64,000 nucleotides of DNA from Raineyella fluvialis (GTDB taxonomy: Bacteria > Actinomycetota > Actinomycetes > Propionibacteriales > Propionibacteriaceae). A model generated the notes under the pieces. It was given only the letters and a program-made list of their open reading frames with translations, ran no database searches and was not told the DNA's origin. Of this stretch, positions 40,950-50,528 are shown in pieces. Location: the NCBI RefSeq assembly GCF_009646095.1, contig NZ_CP045725.1, positions 2,170,001 to 2,234,000 on the forward strand, written 5' to 3'. Numbering within the stretch: position 1 is the stretch's first letter; each line of letters starts with the position of its first letter. The translations under genes were made by a program, and so were the position numbers.

Positions 40950-41800
40950 ATGGACCACGCACCCGCCGACCTTTCCGCGCTGACCGTCGCCGTGATCGGC
41001 GGCGGCGTGATGGGCGGCACCCTGTTCCGGGCCATCCTGGCCGTCGACGATCCGGGGGTCGCCGGTGCCGTGGTCGCCGAGACCCATGCCGGGCGCCGGG
41101 CGGACCTGCTGGAGGACGTCGCCGGGCTGGTCGCCGGCCGGGACGTCCGCGCGACCGAGGACGCCCTCGAGGCGGCCCGCGGCGCGGATGTGGTCGTGCT
41201 GGCGGTCAAGCCGCAGGATGCCCGTGCGACGCTGGCGTCGATCGCCGGGGAGTTGGGTCCCCGTACCCTGCTGCTGTCGATCTGCGCCGGCCTGTCGACC
41301 GCCACCCTTGAGGGCTGGGTCCCGAGGGCGTACGCGTCGTCCGGGGGATGCCGAACACTCCCGCCCGGATCGGTGAGGGGGCGACCGCCGTGTGCGCCGG
41401 ATCCGCCGCCGACCCGGCTGATCTCGACCTGGTCGTCCGACTGCTGGGTCGCTCCGGTGTCGTCGTCGCGGTGACCGAGGACAAGATGGGTGCCGTCACC
41501 GGAGTCTCCGGATCGGGCCCGGCGTTCGTCCTGCTGGCCATGGAGGCGATGATCGACGCCGGTGTCGAGCTCGGACTGACCCGTGCCGTCGCCCGCGACC
41601 TCGCGGTGCAGACCTTCCGTGGCACCGCGGGGCTCGCCCTGGAGCCGGGGTCGCACCCCACGCTGCTGCGTGAGGCGGTGACCTCCCCCGGTGGCACGAC
41701 CGCCGCCGGTCTGGCCGCCCTGGAGGAGCACGGGGTGCGGGCGGGCATCGCGGCCGCCGTCCGCGCCACGTACGCCCGCAACGCCGCGCTGGGGGCCTGA
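40950..41800 (+). CDS. proC: Pyrroline-5-carboxylate reductase (one-base frameshift)
   Basis: Last step of proline synthesis, using NAD(P)H. N-terminal Rossmann motif VIGGGVMGG, VLAVKPQ and LLLSICAGLS; after the break MPNTPARIGEG, VTGVSGSGPAFV and VTSPGGTTAAGL, all diagnostic. The break is at about 41324, where CCCGAGG should read CCCGGAGG (WVPEGVRVVRGMPNTP). Repaired length is about 283 residues. Starts at ATG 40950, after the asd terminator. Confidence 0.94.
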
Positions 41801-41816
41801 CCCGCGCGTCCGCGTT

Positions 41817-41846
41817 TTCGCGTCGGGGCGGGCGTCGGGATAGGAT
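41817..41846 (+). promoter_or_regulatory. Promoter of the bS22 gene, TTCGCG-18-TAGGAT
   Basis: -10 TAGGAT (41841-41846) with a weak -35 TTCGCG (41817-41822). The leader would be about 90 bases and ends with GAGAGG before GTG 41945. Confidence 0.45.
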
Positions 41847-41944
41847 GTGGAAGTTGCGACCGGCGTGGTCGCGAGTCGTCGCCGCGTCGGCGTCGAACAT
41901 CCGTCCTGTCCGGGCCCCAGGCTCGGCGATCGAGAGGTCCATCC

Positions 41945-42046
41945 GTGGGTTCTGTCATCAAGAAGCGTCGCAAGCGCATGGCGAAGAAGAAGCACCGCAA
42001 GCTGCTCAAGAAGACGCGTATCCAGCGTCGTCGCGCCGGCAAGTGA
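41945..42046 (+). CDS. Small ribosomal protein bS22-like (AURKAIP1/COX24 domain)
   Basis: 33 residues, extremely basic: 20 of the 33 are Lys or Arg ([20 protein letters not shown]). The sequence matches the tiny actinobacterial protein annotated as AURKAIP1/COX24 domain-containing and identified as bS22 in the mycobacterial 30S subunit near the decoding centre. GTG 41945 has GAGAGG eight bases upstream. Its position after proC is conserved in mycobacteria. Confidence 0.9.
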   Translation: MGSVIKKRRKRMAKKKHRKLLKKTRIQRRRAGK

Positions 42047-42087
42047 CGCTCGGGCCCAGCCGGGTCCGATGACGTGATCACGTTCCG

Positions 42088-42426
42088 ATGACACCTCGGT
42101 GGATCCCTCGCTGGGGGCGTGGCGACGCGCCGTCGGCCGGGTCCGAGGAACACGCCGGGGGCACTCCTACCGGTGCCCGCGTGCGCGTCCTGAGTCGCGT
42201 CGGCTGCCATCTGTGTGATGACCTGCTCGTCGTGGTCGACGAGGTCTGCCGGCGTCGCCAGGAGGCCTACGACGTGACCGACGTCGACGACGACCCGGCG
42301 CTGAGGGCCCGCTACGGCGACCTCGTCCCGGTCGTCTTCGTGGACGGCGCGCAGTTCGCGACCTGGCGGGTCGACGCTGCGGCATTGGATGCCGCTCTGT
42401 CGCAGCCTCGGCAGGGTGTCCGGTGA
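42088..42426 (+). CDS. Glutaredoxin-like thiol protein
   Basis: 112 residues: an unconserved N-terminal tail of about 30, then a thioredoxin-fold core with the active site CxxC (VGCHLCDDL), YDVTDVDDDP and VPVVFVDG with the cis-proline. In actinobacteria it regularly precedes hemA. A later start at GTG 42180 would give the bare domain. Its stop overlaps an early GTG of rex. Confidence 0.85.
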   Translation: MTPRWIPRWGRGDAPSAGSEEHAGGTPTGARVRVLSRVGCHLCDDLLVVVDEVCRRRQEAYDVTDVDDDPALRARYGDLVPVVFVDGAQFATWRVDAAALDAALSQPRQGVR

Positions 42427-42464
42427 CTCCCGGCCCGGACGCTGCCGCAGCGCGGTCCGGCGGG

Positions 42465-42493
42465 TTGGAAAGGCCTGTCGGAGCTTCTACAGT
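42465..42493 (+). promoter_or_regulatory. rex promoter, TTGGAA-17-TACAGT
   Basis: -35 TTGGAA (42465-42470) and -10 TACAGT (42488-42493), spaced 17. Transcription would start near 42500, downstream of the long Rex start (GTG 42423), which supports the short start at 42531. GGTGAAATCGCACG just after it is a weak Rex-like half-site pair. Confidence 0.6.
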
Positions 42494-42530
42494 GGGCTCG
42501 CAGGTGAAATCGCACGATGGCAGGAGGGCC

Positions 42531-43265
42531 GTGTCCGAGGGCGCTGCTCCGCCGGCCTCCGGCGGTATTCCCGACGCGACGATCGCGCGGCTTCCCCGGT
42601 ATCTCCAGGTGCTGCGTGACGTCCGGGGCCAGGTGACCATCTCCTCCCAGCAGCTCGCGGAGGCAGTGGGAGTCAACCCCGCCCAGTTGCGCAAGGACCT
42701 GTCGTACTTCGGGTCCGTGGGCACCCGGGGTGTCGGCTACGACGTCGGGCGGCTGATCGCGTTGATCTCCGACCATCTCGTCGGCCCGGGCACCCGGCCG
42801 TTCATGATCGTCGGGATGGGCAAGCTCGGCACCGCGATGGCGGGTTTCACCGGCTATCCCGAACGCGGCTTCCGACTGGCCGCGCTGGTCGATGTCGCAC
42901 CGGCACTGGTGGGCACCAAGCTGCGCGTGGCCACGACGATCGGTCCCACCAGCCTGGCCGTACGACACCTCGACGACCTCCCCGCGATCGTCGCCGAGAC
43001 CGGTGCCAGCCTGGCGCTGCTGTGCGTGCCCCCGCGTGCGGCGCAGGAGACCGTCGAGCGGCTCGCCACCGCCGGGGTCACGAGCATCCTCAACTTCGTC
43101 AGTGAGGGAGTCCACGCTCCCGAGGGCGTACGCCTGCGCGACGTCGACCTCGCCCGCGAGCTCCAGATCCTGGCGTACTACCAGCAGCACCCTGACACCG
43201 CCGCCCCCCAGGGGGACCCCACGGATGCCCAGGGGACGTCGACCCAGAAGAAGGTATCGGTGTGA
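42531..43265 (+). CDS. rex: Redox-sensing transcriptional repressor Rex
   Basis: Dimeric repressor that binds DNA when NAD+ is high and lets go when NADH rises; it controls respiration genes. The N-terminal winged helix covers PRYLQVLRDV...VNPAQLRKDLSYFGSVGTRGVGY; the Rossmann domain begins at IVGMGKLGTAM. GTG 42531 (244 residues) has AGGAGG close upstream and lies behind a promoter. GTG 42423, overlapping the previous stop, would add 36 residues of unusual sequence. It overlaps hemA (GTGA), so it heads the heme operon and may regulate it. Confidence 0.93.
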   Translation: MSEGAAPPASGGIPDATIARLPRYLQVLRDVRGQVTISSQQLAEAVGVNPAQLRKDLSYFGSVGTRGVGYDVGRLIALISDHLVGPGTRPFMIVGMGKLGTAMAGFTGYPERGFRLAALVDVAPALVGTKLRVATTIGPTSLAVRHLDDLPAIVAETGASLALLCVPPRAAQETVERLATAGVTSILNFVSEGVHAPEGVRLRDVDLARELQILAYYQQHPDTAAPQGDPTDAQGTSTQKKVSV

Positions 43266-44623
43266 GCATCCTCGTCCTCAGCGTCTCCCACAAGACAGCA
43301 CCAGTCGATCTCCTCAGCCGAGCTTCGATGGACGCGGTCACCGCGGCGAAGCTGGAGAGCGGGCTCGCCGAGAGCGAGCACATCGACGAGGCCGTGGTGC
43401 TGTCCACCTGCAACCGCACCGAGGTGTACGCCAACGTGTCGCGGTTCCACCTCAGCCTGGAGGACATCACGAGCCGGATCGCGGAGGCGACCGGGCTGGC
43501 GGCGGGGACCCTGCAGCAGCATTGCGCGGTCTTCTACGACGAAGCGGCGATCAGCCACCTGTTCAACGTGACGTCCGGGCTGGATTCCATGGTCGTGGGG
43601 GAGAACCAGATCCTCGGCCAGGTGAAGACCGCCCTCACCCGCGCCCAGGACTCCGGCACCGTCGGGCCCCAGCTCAACAACCTCTTCCAGCAGGGCCTGC
43701 GGGTCGGCAAGCGCGTCCAGTCGGACACCGAGGTCGGTGCCGCCGGGCAGTCGCTGATGACCGCCGCCCTCGACGAGCTCTACCAGCAGGGGATCCGACT
43801 GGTCGGTCAGCGGGTGGTGATCGTGGGTGCGGGCTCGATGGCCGCCCTGTCGGCGCACACGTTGGCCGGCGAGGGTGTCGACCTCATCCTGGTCAACCGG
43901 ACCTTCGAGAAGGCCGCGCACCTCGCCCGCGCGGTGGGGGGGACGGCCCGGCCGATGTCCGAGCTGGACGCCGTCCTCGAGGAAGCCGACATCCTCGTCA
44001 CCTGCACCGGGGCGCGCGGCACCGTGATCACCGCCGACCAGGTCCGCGACGCCGCACTGTCGGCCGTGATCGACCTGGCGCTGCCGGCCGACGTGGAGCG
44101 CGACGCCGCCAAGTACGCGCCGCTGATCAACCTCGCGCTGCTGATGGAGCGCGACACGGACCACGCCACCGCCTCGCAGCTGCGCGACGCCCAGCAGCTG
44201 GTCGGCGAGGAGACCCGCGACTTCCTGGCCCAGCGGCGCGCGGCCCAGGTGAAGCCGACCGTCGTCGCCCTGCGGGCGATGGCTCGCGACGTCGTCGACA
44301 GCGAGCTCGAGCGTCTCAGCGGACTGACCCCCGATCTCAGCGACACCGAGCGGGCCGAGGTGGAGAAGGCCGTCCGCCGGGTCGTCGACAAGCTGCTGCA
44401 CCAGCCGACCGTACGGGTGCAGGAGTACGCCCGCAGCGAGCAGGAGGTCGACTACGCCGCCGCGCTGCGCGACCTCTTCGCCCTCGACCCCGAGCACATG
44501 CGGGCCGTGCTGTCGCCCTCGCCGGACGGGACGCCCCCGCGAGGTGCCGCGGTGGCCGCGACCGCCGGCGTGATCGCGGCGGCCGGGTCCGTCGCCTCCG
44601 GCACGAACGGCGTGCGAGCATGA
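43262..44623 (+). CDS. hemA: Glutamyl-tRNA reductase
   Basis: First step of C5 heme synthesis: reduces glutamyl-tRNA to glutamate-1-semialdehyde. 453 residues: SVSHKTAPVD, the catalytic cysteine in STCNRTEVYA, GENQILGQVK, and the NADPH domain VIVGAGSMAAL; the C-terminal dimerisation helices and an Ala-rich tail complete it. GTG 43262 overlaps the rex stop and its own stop overlaps hemC (ATGA). Confidence 0.97.
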   Translation: MSILVLSVSHKTAPVDLLSRASMDAVTAAKLESGLAESEHIDEAVVLSTCNRTEVYANVSRFHLSLEDITSRIAEATGLAAGTLQQHCAVFYDEAAISHLFNVTSGLDSMVVGENQILGQVKTALTRAQDSGTVGPQLNNLFQQGLRVGKRVQSDTEVGAAGQSLMTAALDELYQQGIRLVGQRVVIVGAGSMAALSAHTLAGEGVDLILVNRTFEKAAHLARAVGGTARPMSELDAVLEEADILVTCTGARGTVITADQVRDAALSAVIDLALPADVERDAAKYAPLINLALLMERDTDHATASQLRDAQQLVGEETRDFLAQRRAAQVKPTVVALRAMARDVVDSELERLSGLTPDLSDTERAEVEKAVRRVVDKLLHQPTVRVQEYARSEQEVDYAAALRDLFALDPEHMRAVLSPSPDGTPPRGAAVAATAGVIAAAGSVASGTNGVRA

Positions 44624-45615
44624 CCCGGCCCCACGTCCGGGTCGGGGCCCGTAAGTCCGACCTCGCCCGGACCCAGGCCGAGTGGATCGCCGCCCGGCTC
44701 GAGGAGTTGGGCGCCACGACCGAGTTCGTCGGCGTGGTGACCACCGGTGACACCGATCGACGTCACCTCACCGAGATCGGCGGGACGGGGATCTTCGCCA
44801 CCGCGGTGCGCAGCGAACTGCTCGAGGGCACGATCGACGTGGCCGTCCATTCCCTCAAGGACCTGCCGGTGGATCCGGCGCCGGGTCTGGTCGTCGCGGC
44901 GATCCCGGCACGGGAGGACCCGCGCGACGTCCTGGTGGGCCGCCACCTCGACGAGCTGCGATCGGGGATGCGCATCGGCACCGGGTCGCCGCGGCGGGTG
45001 GTCCAGCTGGCCCACCTGCTCGCCGAGCGGGGCCTGGAGATCGAGATCGTCCCGATCCGGGGCAACGTCGGCACCCGGATCGATCTGGCCCGACGTGGCG
45101 AGGTCGACGCGGTCGTGCTCGCCTCCGCGGGGCTACGCCGGCTCGGCATCCTCACCGGGCACGAGGACCGGACCATCCTCGCCGGACTGGCGGCCGAGTC
45201 GATCCCGGTCCGGGACGTGCTGCCAGCCGCGGGCCAGGCGGCGCTGGCCTGTGAGGTGGCCCAGACCGCGGACCCGGAGCTGATGGCCCTGATGGCGGCG
45301 CTCGACGACCTCCCGACCCGGCTCGCCGTGACGGCTGAGAGGCGCTTCCTGGGCACCATGGAGGCCGGTTGCCTGGCGCCGGTCGGCGCCCACGCCACCG
45401 TCGGGGAGGGGCTCGACTTGACTCTGCGGGCCGTTGCTGGGCAAATGATACGTAGTACTTCCTCGAGCGACGCGGGCACCCCGCTGACACTCGTGGAGGG
45501 CGACGCGCCGGCACCCGACGGCGAGTCCCCGGCGGACGCCGTGGGCCGCGCCGCGGACCTCGGTGACCGCCTCGCCCGCACGATGGTGCTGCGGCATCCG
45601 GCCGAGACCGCTTGA
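44620..45615 (+). CDS. hemC: Porphobilinogen deaminase (hydroxymethylbilane synthase)
   Basis: Polymerises four porphobilinogens to hydroxymethylbilane. 331 residues: VGARKSDLARTQ, VHSLKDLP, GTGSPRRVVQL, IRGNVGTR and the dipyrromethane-cofactor cysteine in MEAGCLAPVGAHA. It overlaps hemA by four bases and is followed after 70 bases by hemD. Confidence 0.97.
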   Translation: MTRPHVRVGARKSDLARTQAEWIAARLEELGATTEFVGVVTTGDTDRRHLTEIGGTGIFATAVRSELLEGTIDVAVHSLKDLPVDPAPGLVVAAIPAREDPRDVLVGRHLDELRSGMRIGTGSPRRVVQLAHLLAERGLEIEIVPIRGNVGTRIDLARRGEVDAVVLASAGLRRLGILTGHEDRTILAGLAAESIPVRDVLPAAGQAALACEVAQTADPELMALMAALDDLPTRLAVTAERRFLGTMEAGCLAPVGAHATVGEGLDLTLRAVAGQMIRSTSSSDAGTPLTLVEGDAPAPDGESPADAVGRAADLGDRLARTMVLRHPAETA

Positions 45616-45685
45616 TGCCCCGGTCCCATCGCTGGGCGGCCCGGCCGCCGGCCGCCGCTCGCAGGCCATTGAACGAGAGAACGCA

Positions 45686-47425
45686 GTGACGACGATTCCG
45701 GCTTCGAACCAGCAGGACGACAAGCCCGGCGCCGACAGCGCCCCGGCTGCGTCGGATCCCGCCCCCGCCCCCGCCATGTCCGCCGACGAGGTGCGGGCGC
45801 TGCCCGGCGAGGGCCCCGCCGGCCGCGGCCGGGTCATCTTCGTGGGGACCGGGCCGGGTGACCCCGACCTGCTGACCCTGATGGCGGTGCAGACCCTGTC
45901 CGACGCCGACGCGGTGATCATGGACAGCGCCGACCTGCTCGCCATCCTGGACCACCCGGCGGTCCGGCTGAAGGCCGGCGTGCAGCCGGAATGCCTCGCC
46001 TGTCACGACGACGGACGCCCCCTCACCCCGTCCAACCGGGCCAAGGAGGTGCTGCGGCTCGCGAACCGCGGCCAGCGCGTCGTACGGCTCGTCAAGGGTG
46101 ACCCGTTCATGGACGCGAACGTGGCCGACGAGGCCGCGGTCTGCGTGAAGGGCGGTATCGACTTCGAGATCGTCCCCGGGGTGTCCTCGCTGACCGCCGT
46201 GCCGGAGTACGTCGGCATCGCGCTCAACAAGACCGACGGCATCCACTTCGTGTCCGCCACCGACGGCACCTTCACCAAGGCCCAGTCCGCCCAGTGGGCG
46301 CCGACCGGCACCCTGGTGGTGAACGCCCGGGTCGACGTCGTCGCCGACATCGCCGAGGCGGCCATGTCCTCCGGGCGGCCCTCGTCCGAAGCGGCGCTGG
46401 CGGTCCTGGGCGGCGGCTCGACGGCCCAGACGACCGTGCTCACCACGCTCGTGCAACTGGCCGAGTCGGTGCACGCCGCCGGCCTGCCGGACAGCACGCT
46501 GGTGCACGTGATGATCGGCCCCGCGGTCGAGCAGCGTGACGACCTCACCTGGTACGAGTCCAAGCCCCTCTTCGGCTGGCGGGTCCTGGTGCCCCGGACG
46601 AAGGACCAGGCCGGACCGCTGACCACCCGGCTGCGTACGTACGGTGCGATGTGCGAGGAGGTCCCGACCATCTCAGTCGAGGCGCCGCGCAGCCCCCAGC
46701 AGATGGACAAGGCCATAAGGGGCCTCGTCGAGGGCCGTTTCGAGTGGGTCTGCTTCACTTCGGTGAACGCGCTCAAGGCGGTGCGGGAACGGTTCGAGCA
46801 GTACGGGCTGGATGCCCGCGCCTTCTCCGGGCTCAAGGTGGCCGCGGTGGGGGCGACGACCGCGAACGCCCTGCGCGCCTGGGGCATCGAGCCCGAGGTC
46901 GTCCCGGTCGGGGAGCAGTCGGCCCGTGGGCTGGCGGCGGAATTCCCGCCGTACGACCCGGCCCTGGACCCGATCAACCGGGTCTTCCTGCCGCGGGCCG
47001 ACATCGCCACCGAGACCCTCAAGGCCGGCCTCACCGCCCTCGGCTGGGAGGTGGAGGACGTCACCGCCTACCGGACCGTCCGCGCCGCGCCGCCGCCAGC
47101 CCCGGTGCGCGAGGCGATCAAGACCGGCCAGTTCGACGCCGTCGTCTTCACCTCGTCCTCCACGGTCCGCAACCTCGTCGGCATCGCCGGCAAACCGCAC
47201 TCCTGCACGGTGATCGCCGCGATCGGCCCACAGACCGCCAAGACGTGCGAGGAGCACGGACTGCGGGTCGACGTGATCGCGCCGACCCCGTCGGCCGTCG
47301 GCCTCGCCGACGCCCTCGCCGGTTTCGCCGCGGACCGCCGCGACACGTACCTCGCGAAGGGCCAGGCGGTGCCGAAGCCGTCGGAGACCCGCCGCGGGGC
47401 ACGCGCCCGCAAGCGCACGTCCTGA
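45686..47425 (+). CDS. hemD: Uroporphyrinogen-III C-methyltransferase / uroporphyrinogen-III synthase fusion
   Basis: 579-residue bifunctional protein common in actinobacteria. Residues about 45-295 are the tetrapyrrole methylase (FVGTGPGDPDLLTL, VVRLVKGDPF, VPGVSSL), which makes precorrin-2 for cobalamin and sirohaem. Residues about 300-565 are HemD, which closes hydroxymethylbilane to uroporphyrinogen III (VLVPRTKDQAGPL, CFTSVNALKAV, VFTSSSTVRNL). It thus stands at the branch between heme and B12, in keeping with the BluB-CobT gene elsewhere in the window. GTG 45686 follows GAGAGA. Confidence 0.93.
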   Translation: MTTIPASNQQDDKPGADSAPAASDPAPAPAMSADEVRALPGEGPAGRGRVIFVGTGPGDPDLLTLMAVQTLSDADAVIMDSADLLAILDHPAVRLKAGVQPECLACHDDGRPLTPSNRAKEVLRLANRGQRVVRLVKGDPFMDANVADEAAVCVKGGIDFEIVPGVSSLTAVPEYVGIALNKTDGIHFVSATDGTFTKAQSAQWAPTGTLVVNARVDVVADIAEAAMSSGRPSSEAALAVLGGGSTAQTTVLTTLVQLAESVHAAGLPDSTLVHVMIGPAVEQRDDLTWYESKPLFGWRVLVPRTKDQAGPLTTRLRTYGAMCEEVPTISVEAPRSPQQMDKAIRGLVEGRFEWVCFTSVNALKAVRERFEQYGLDARAFSGLKVAAVGATTANALRAWGIEPEVVPVGEQSARGLAAEFPPYDPALDPINRVFLPRADIATETLKAGLTALGWEVEDVTAYRTVRAAPPPAPVREAIKTGQFDAVVFTSSSTVRNLVGIAGKPHSCTVIAAIGPQTAKTCEEHGLRVDVIAPTPSAVGLADALAGFAADRRDTYLAKGQAVPKPSETRRGARARKRTS

Positions 47426-47461
47426 GCGTCGCACACCCCTTCCCTGCCTGGAGGCACCAGC

Positions 47462-48442
47462 ATGGCCGTTCCGTACCGCCCGCGTCGCCTCCGCACCACC
47501 CCCGTCATGCGGGCGATGGTCGCGGAGACCTCCGTCGAGCCCCGTCGCCTGATCCACCCGGCGTTCGTCGCCGAGGGGCTGACCGAGCCGAGGCCCATCT
47601 CCTCGCTGCCCGGCCAGTCCCAGCAGACCCTGGACGGCATTCGCCGCGACGCGGAGGAGTGCGCCGAGTTGGGTCTGGCCGGGATCATGCTCTTCGGCGT
47701 GCCGCTGGCGAAGGATGCGACCGGCTCGGGGGCACTCGCCGAGGACGGCATCCTCAACCAGGCCACCGCGGCGGTCAAGGACGCCGTCGGTGACGATCTG
47801 CTGGTGATGACCGACGTCTGCCTGGACGAGTTCACCGACCACGGGCACTGCGGCGTGCTGGCCGCGGACGGCTCGGTCGACAACGACCCCACCGTCGAGA
47901 TCTACGCGCGGATGGCCGTGATGCACGCCGACCGCGGGGCCCATGTCGTCGCCCCCTCGGGGATGATGGACGGCCAGGTCGGGGCGATCCGCGCCGCGCT
48001 CGACGACGCCGGCCACCAGGACGTCGCGATCATGGCCTACTCGGCGAAGTACGCCTCGGCGTTCTTCGGCCCGTTCCGCGAGGCCGTGGGGTCGTCGCTC
48101 AAGGGCGACCGTAAGACGTACCAGCAGGACCCGGCGAACGCCCGCGAGGCCATGGTCGAGGTGGAGCTCGACCTCGCCGAGGGTGCCGACATCGTCATGG
48201 TGAAGCCTGCACTGCCGTACCTCGACATCCTCCGCCAGGTCCGTGACGCCGTGAACGTCCCGGTCGCGGCCTACAACGTGTCCGGCGAGTACGCGATGGT
48301 CGAGGCCGCCGCAGAGAAGGGCTGGATCGATCGCGAGCGGACCGTCCGGGAGATCCTCACCTCGATCCGCCGCGCCGGCGCCGACACCATCCTCAGCTAC
48401 TGGGCCCGCGACTTCGCCCGCTGGGAGCGTGCCGGACACTGA
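47462..48442 (+). CDS. hemB: Delta-aminolevulinic acid dehydratase (porphobilinogen synthase)
   Basis: Condenses two aminolevulinates to porphobilinogen. 326 residues: the Schiff-base lysines lie in YSAKYASAF and VKPALPYLD. The metal loop reads DVCLDEFTDHGHCG, giving C120, D122 and C130; E. coli has three cysteines there, so the middle zinc ligand is replaced. GGAGG lies upstream of ATG 47462. Confidence 0.97.
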   Translation: MAVPYRPRRLRTTPVMRAMVAETSVEPRRLIHPAFVAEGLTEPRPISSLPGQSQQTLDGIRRDAEECAELGLAGIMLFGVPLAKDATGSGALAEDGILNQATAAVKDAVGDDLLVMTDVCLDEFTDHGHCGVLAADGSVDNDPTVEIYARMAVMHADRGAHVVAPSGMMDGQVGAIRAALDDAGHQDVAIMAYSAKYASAFFGPFREAVGSSLKGDRKTYQQDPANAREAMVEVELDLAEGADIVMVKPALPYLDILRQVRDAVNVPVAAYNVSGEYAMVEAAAEKGWIDRERTVREILTSIRRAGADTILSYWARDFARWERAGH

Positions 48443-48460
48443 GCCCACCCTGCGGCAGGG

Positions 48461-48490
48461 TTCGTGGTCGCGGCGGCGGGAACGTACGCT
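48461..48490 (+). promoter_or_regulatory. Possible hemL promoter, TTCGTG-18-TACGCT
   Basis: -35 TTCGTG (48461-48466) and -10 TACGCT (48485-48490), with a leader of about 27 bases ending in AGGAGG before ATG 48524. It would add a second transcript to the heme operon. Confidence 0.45.
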
Positions 48491-48523
48491 GGGGCTTGCC
48501 CGCCCACCCCTGCAGGAGGATCG

Positions 48524-49852
48524 ATGCCGTCCTTGCCCACCGAGCAGTCCGCCGCGCTCTTCGAGCGCGCCGCGAAGGTGATCCCGGGTGGGGTGAGTTC
48601 CCCGGTCCGCGCCTTCCGCGCCGTCGGTGGGACGCCGGTGTTCATCCGCTCCGCGGCGGGGGCGTACGTCACCGACGTCGACGGCAACGAGTACGTCGAC
48701 CTGGTCGGTTCCTGGGGACCGATGCTGCTCGGCCATGCCCATCCCGAGGTTCTCGACGCCGTCGCCCGGGCGGCCCGCCAGGGGACGTCCTTCGGGGCCC
48801 CCACCGGCGCCGAGGTCGAGCTGGCTGAGGAGATCATCGCCCGTACGCCGGTCGAGCAGGTCCGGCTGGTCAACTCCGGCACCGAGGCGACGATGTCCGC
48901 CCTGCGGCTCGCCCGCGGCGCCACCGGCCGGGACAAGGTGATCAAGTTCGAGGGCTGCTACCACGGCCACGTCGACTCCCTCCTCGTCGCCGCCGGCTCG
49001 GGCGCCGCCACCCTGGGCCATCCGTCCTCGCCCGGAGTCACCGAGGCCACCACGGCCGACACCATCGTCTGCGCCTACAACGACCGCGCCTCTGTGGAGC
49101 GGGCCTTCGCCGAGCACGGTGACGAGATCGCCTGTGTGATCGCCGAGGCCGCCGCCGGCAACATGGGCGTGGTCCCGCCGATGGAGGCCGACGGGGAGAA
49201 CTTCACCGCCTTCCTCGCCCGGACCGCGCACGCCCACGGCGCACTGCTGATCACCGATGAGGTGATGACGGGCTTCCGGGTCTCCCGCTCAGGCCAGTGG
49301 GGTCTGGACGGCCAGCACGGCGACCTGATGACCTTCGGCAAGGTGATGGGCGGTGGCTTCCCCGCCGCGGCCTTCGGCGGCCGGGCGGACCTCATGCAGC
49401 AGCTCTCGCCGGTCGGCCCGGTCTACCAGGCCGGCACGCTGTCCGGGAACCCGGTGGCCACCGCGGCCGGCCTGACCACCCTGCGGCTGGCCACCGACGA
49501 GGTGTACGCGCAGATCGACCGCAACGCCGCGCTGCTGCGCGCCGAGGTCGGCAAGGCCCTCGACGCGTTCCAGGTGCCGCACGTCATCCAGCACTCCGGC
49601 AACCTCTTCTCGGTGTTCTTCACCCCGCAGGGCGTCACCGCGGTGCCGGACTGGTCGGTCGCCGCCACCCAGCGCCAGGACGTCTTCGCCGCGTTCTTCC
49701 ACGGGCTGCTCGACAACGGGGTCTACCTCGGGCCGTCGTGCTTCGAGGCGTGGTTCCTCTCGGCGGCGCACGACGACGCCGCGATGGACCGCATCCTCGA
49801 GGCCCTGCCGAAGGCCGCGGCCGCCGCCCGGCTCGCCCTGACCGCCGCCTGA
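48524..49852 (+). CDS. hemL: Glutamate-1-semialdehyde 2,1-aminomutase
   Basis: PLP enzyme that converts glutamate-1-semialdehyde to 5-aminolevulinate. 442 residues: [39 protein letters not shown] and the PLP lysine in [20 protein letters not shown] 48524 has AGGAGG five bases upstream. It follows hemB by 81 bases. Confidence 0.97.
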   Translation: MPSLPTEQSAALFERAAKVIPGGVSSPVRAFRAVGGTPVFIRSAAGAYVTDVDGNEYVDLVGSWGPMLLGHAHPEVLDAVARAARQGTSFGAPTGAEVELAEEIIARTPVEQVRLVNSGTEATMSALRLARGATGRDKVIKFEGCYHGHVDSLLVAAGSGAATLGHPSSPGVTEATTADTIVCAYNDRASVERAFAEHGDEIACVIAEAAAGNMGVVPPMEADGENFTAFLARTAHAHGALLITDEVMTGFRVSRSGQWGLDGQHGDLMTFGKVMGGGFPAAAFGGRADLMQQLSPVGPVYQAGTLSGNPVATAAGLTTLRLATDEVYAQIDRNAALLRAEVGKALDAFQVPHVIQHSGNLFSVFFTPQGVTAVPDWSVAATQRQDVFAAFFHGLLDNGVYLGPSCFEAWFLSAAHDDAAMDRILEALPKAAAAARLALTAA

Positions 49853-49877
49853 CGCGCCGAACCGACCAGGAGTCCCG

Positions 49878-50528
49878 ATGACCCACGCCCTTGTGCACCT
49901 GTGCCGCCACGGCCAGGTGGAGAACCCCCAGCACGTCCTGTACGGACGGCTCCCGGACTACCACCTCTCCGATCTCGGCCGCCGGATGGCCGACCGGCTG
50001 GGGGAGTACTTCACCGGGCGCGACCTGACCCACCTGCGGGTCTCCCCGCTGGAACGCGCCCAGGAGACGATGGCGCCGATCGCCGCGGCTCACGGCCACC
50101 TCCCGGTCGTCACCGACGAGGGCGTGATCGAGGCCTGGAACCATCTCCAGGGCCACGTCCTCAACGGGGTCGACTCCGACCTGCGCGATCCGCGACTGTG
50201 GCACTACCTGGTCAACCCGTTCCGGCCCTCCTGGGGCGAGCCGTACGTCGAGCAGGTCTCCCGGATGTCGTCGGCGATCCGCGCGGCCGCCGAGGCGGCC
50301 GACGGCCACGAGGCGGTGATCGTGTCCCACCAATTGCCGATCTGGATGGCCCGCCGCAGCGCCGAGGGGCACTCGCTCGTGCACAACCCGATGCGCCGCC
50401 AGTGCACGCTCGCCTCGGTCACCACGTTCGAGGTCTCCGACGAGGGGATCCGCTTCGCCGGGTACGACGAACCGTGCCGGGACCTGCTGCCCGCCACGAA
50501 GCGGAAGGGGTTCGTCGCCGGTGCCTGA
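49878..50528 (+). CDS. Histidine phosphatase family protein
   Basis: 216 residues of the phosphoglycerate-mutase-like fold: LCRHGQ with the catalytic histidine and arginine, VSPLERAQET, and VSHQLPIWM with the second histidine. It belongs with the conserved hemL-resA-ccdA stretch of actinobacteria; its substrate there is unknown. Its stop overlaps the resA start by eight bases. Confidence 0.87.
   Translation: MTHALVHLCRHGQVENPQHVLYGRLPDYHLSDLGRRMADRLGEYFTGRDLTHLRVSPLERAQETMAPIAAAHGHLPVVTDEGVIEAWNHLQGHVLNGVDSDLRDPRLWHYLVNPFRPSWGEPYVEQVSRMSSAIRAAAEAADGHEAVIVSHQLPIWMARRSAEGHSLVHNPMRRQCTLASVTTFEVSDEGIRFAGYDEPCRDLLPATKRKGFVAGA

Noticed and set aside
42499-42516. Rex operator near the rex start
   Set aside because: GGTGAAATCGCACG only loosely resembles the TTGTGAA...TTCACAA type; too weak to annotate as a site.
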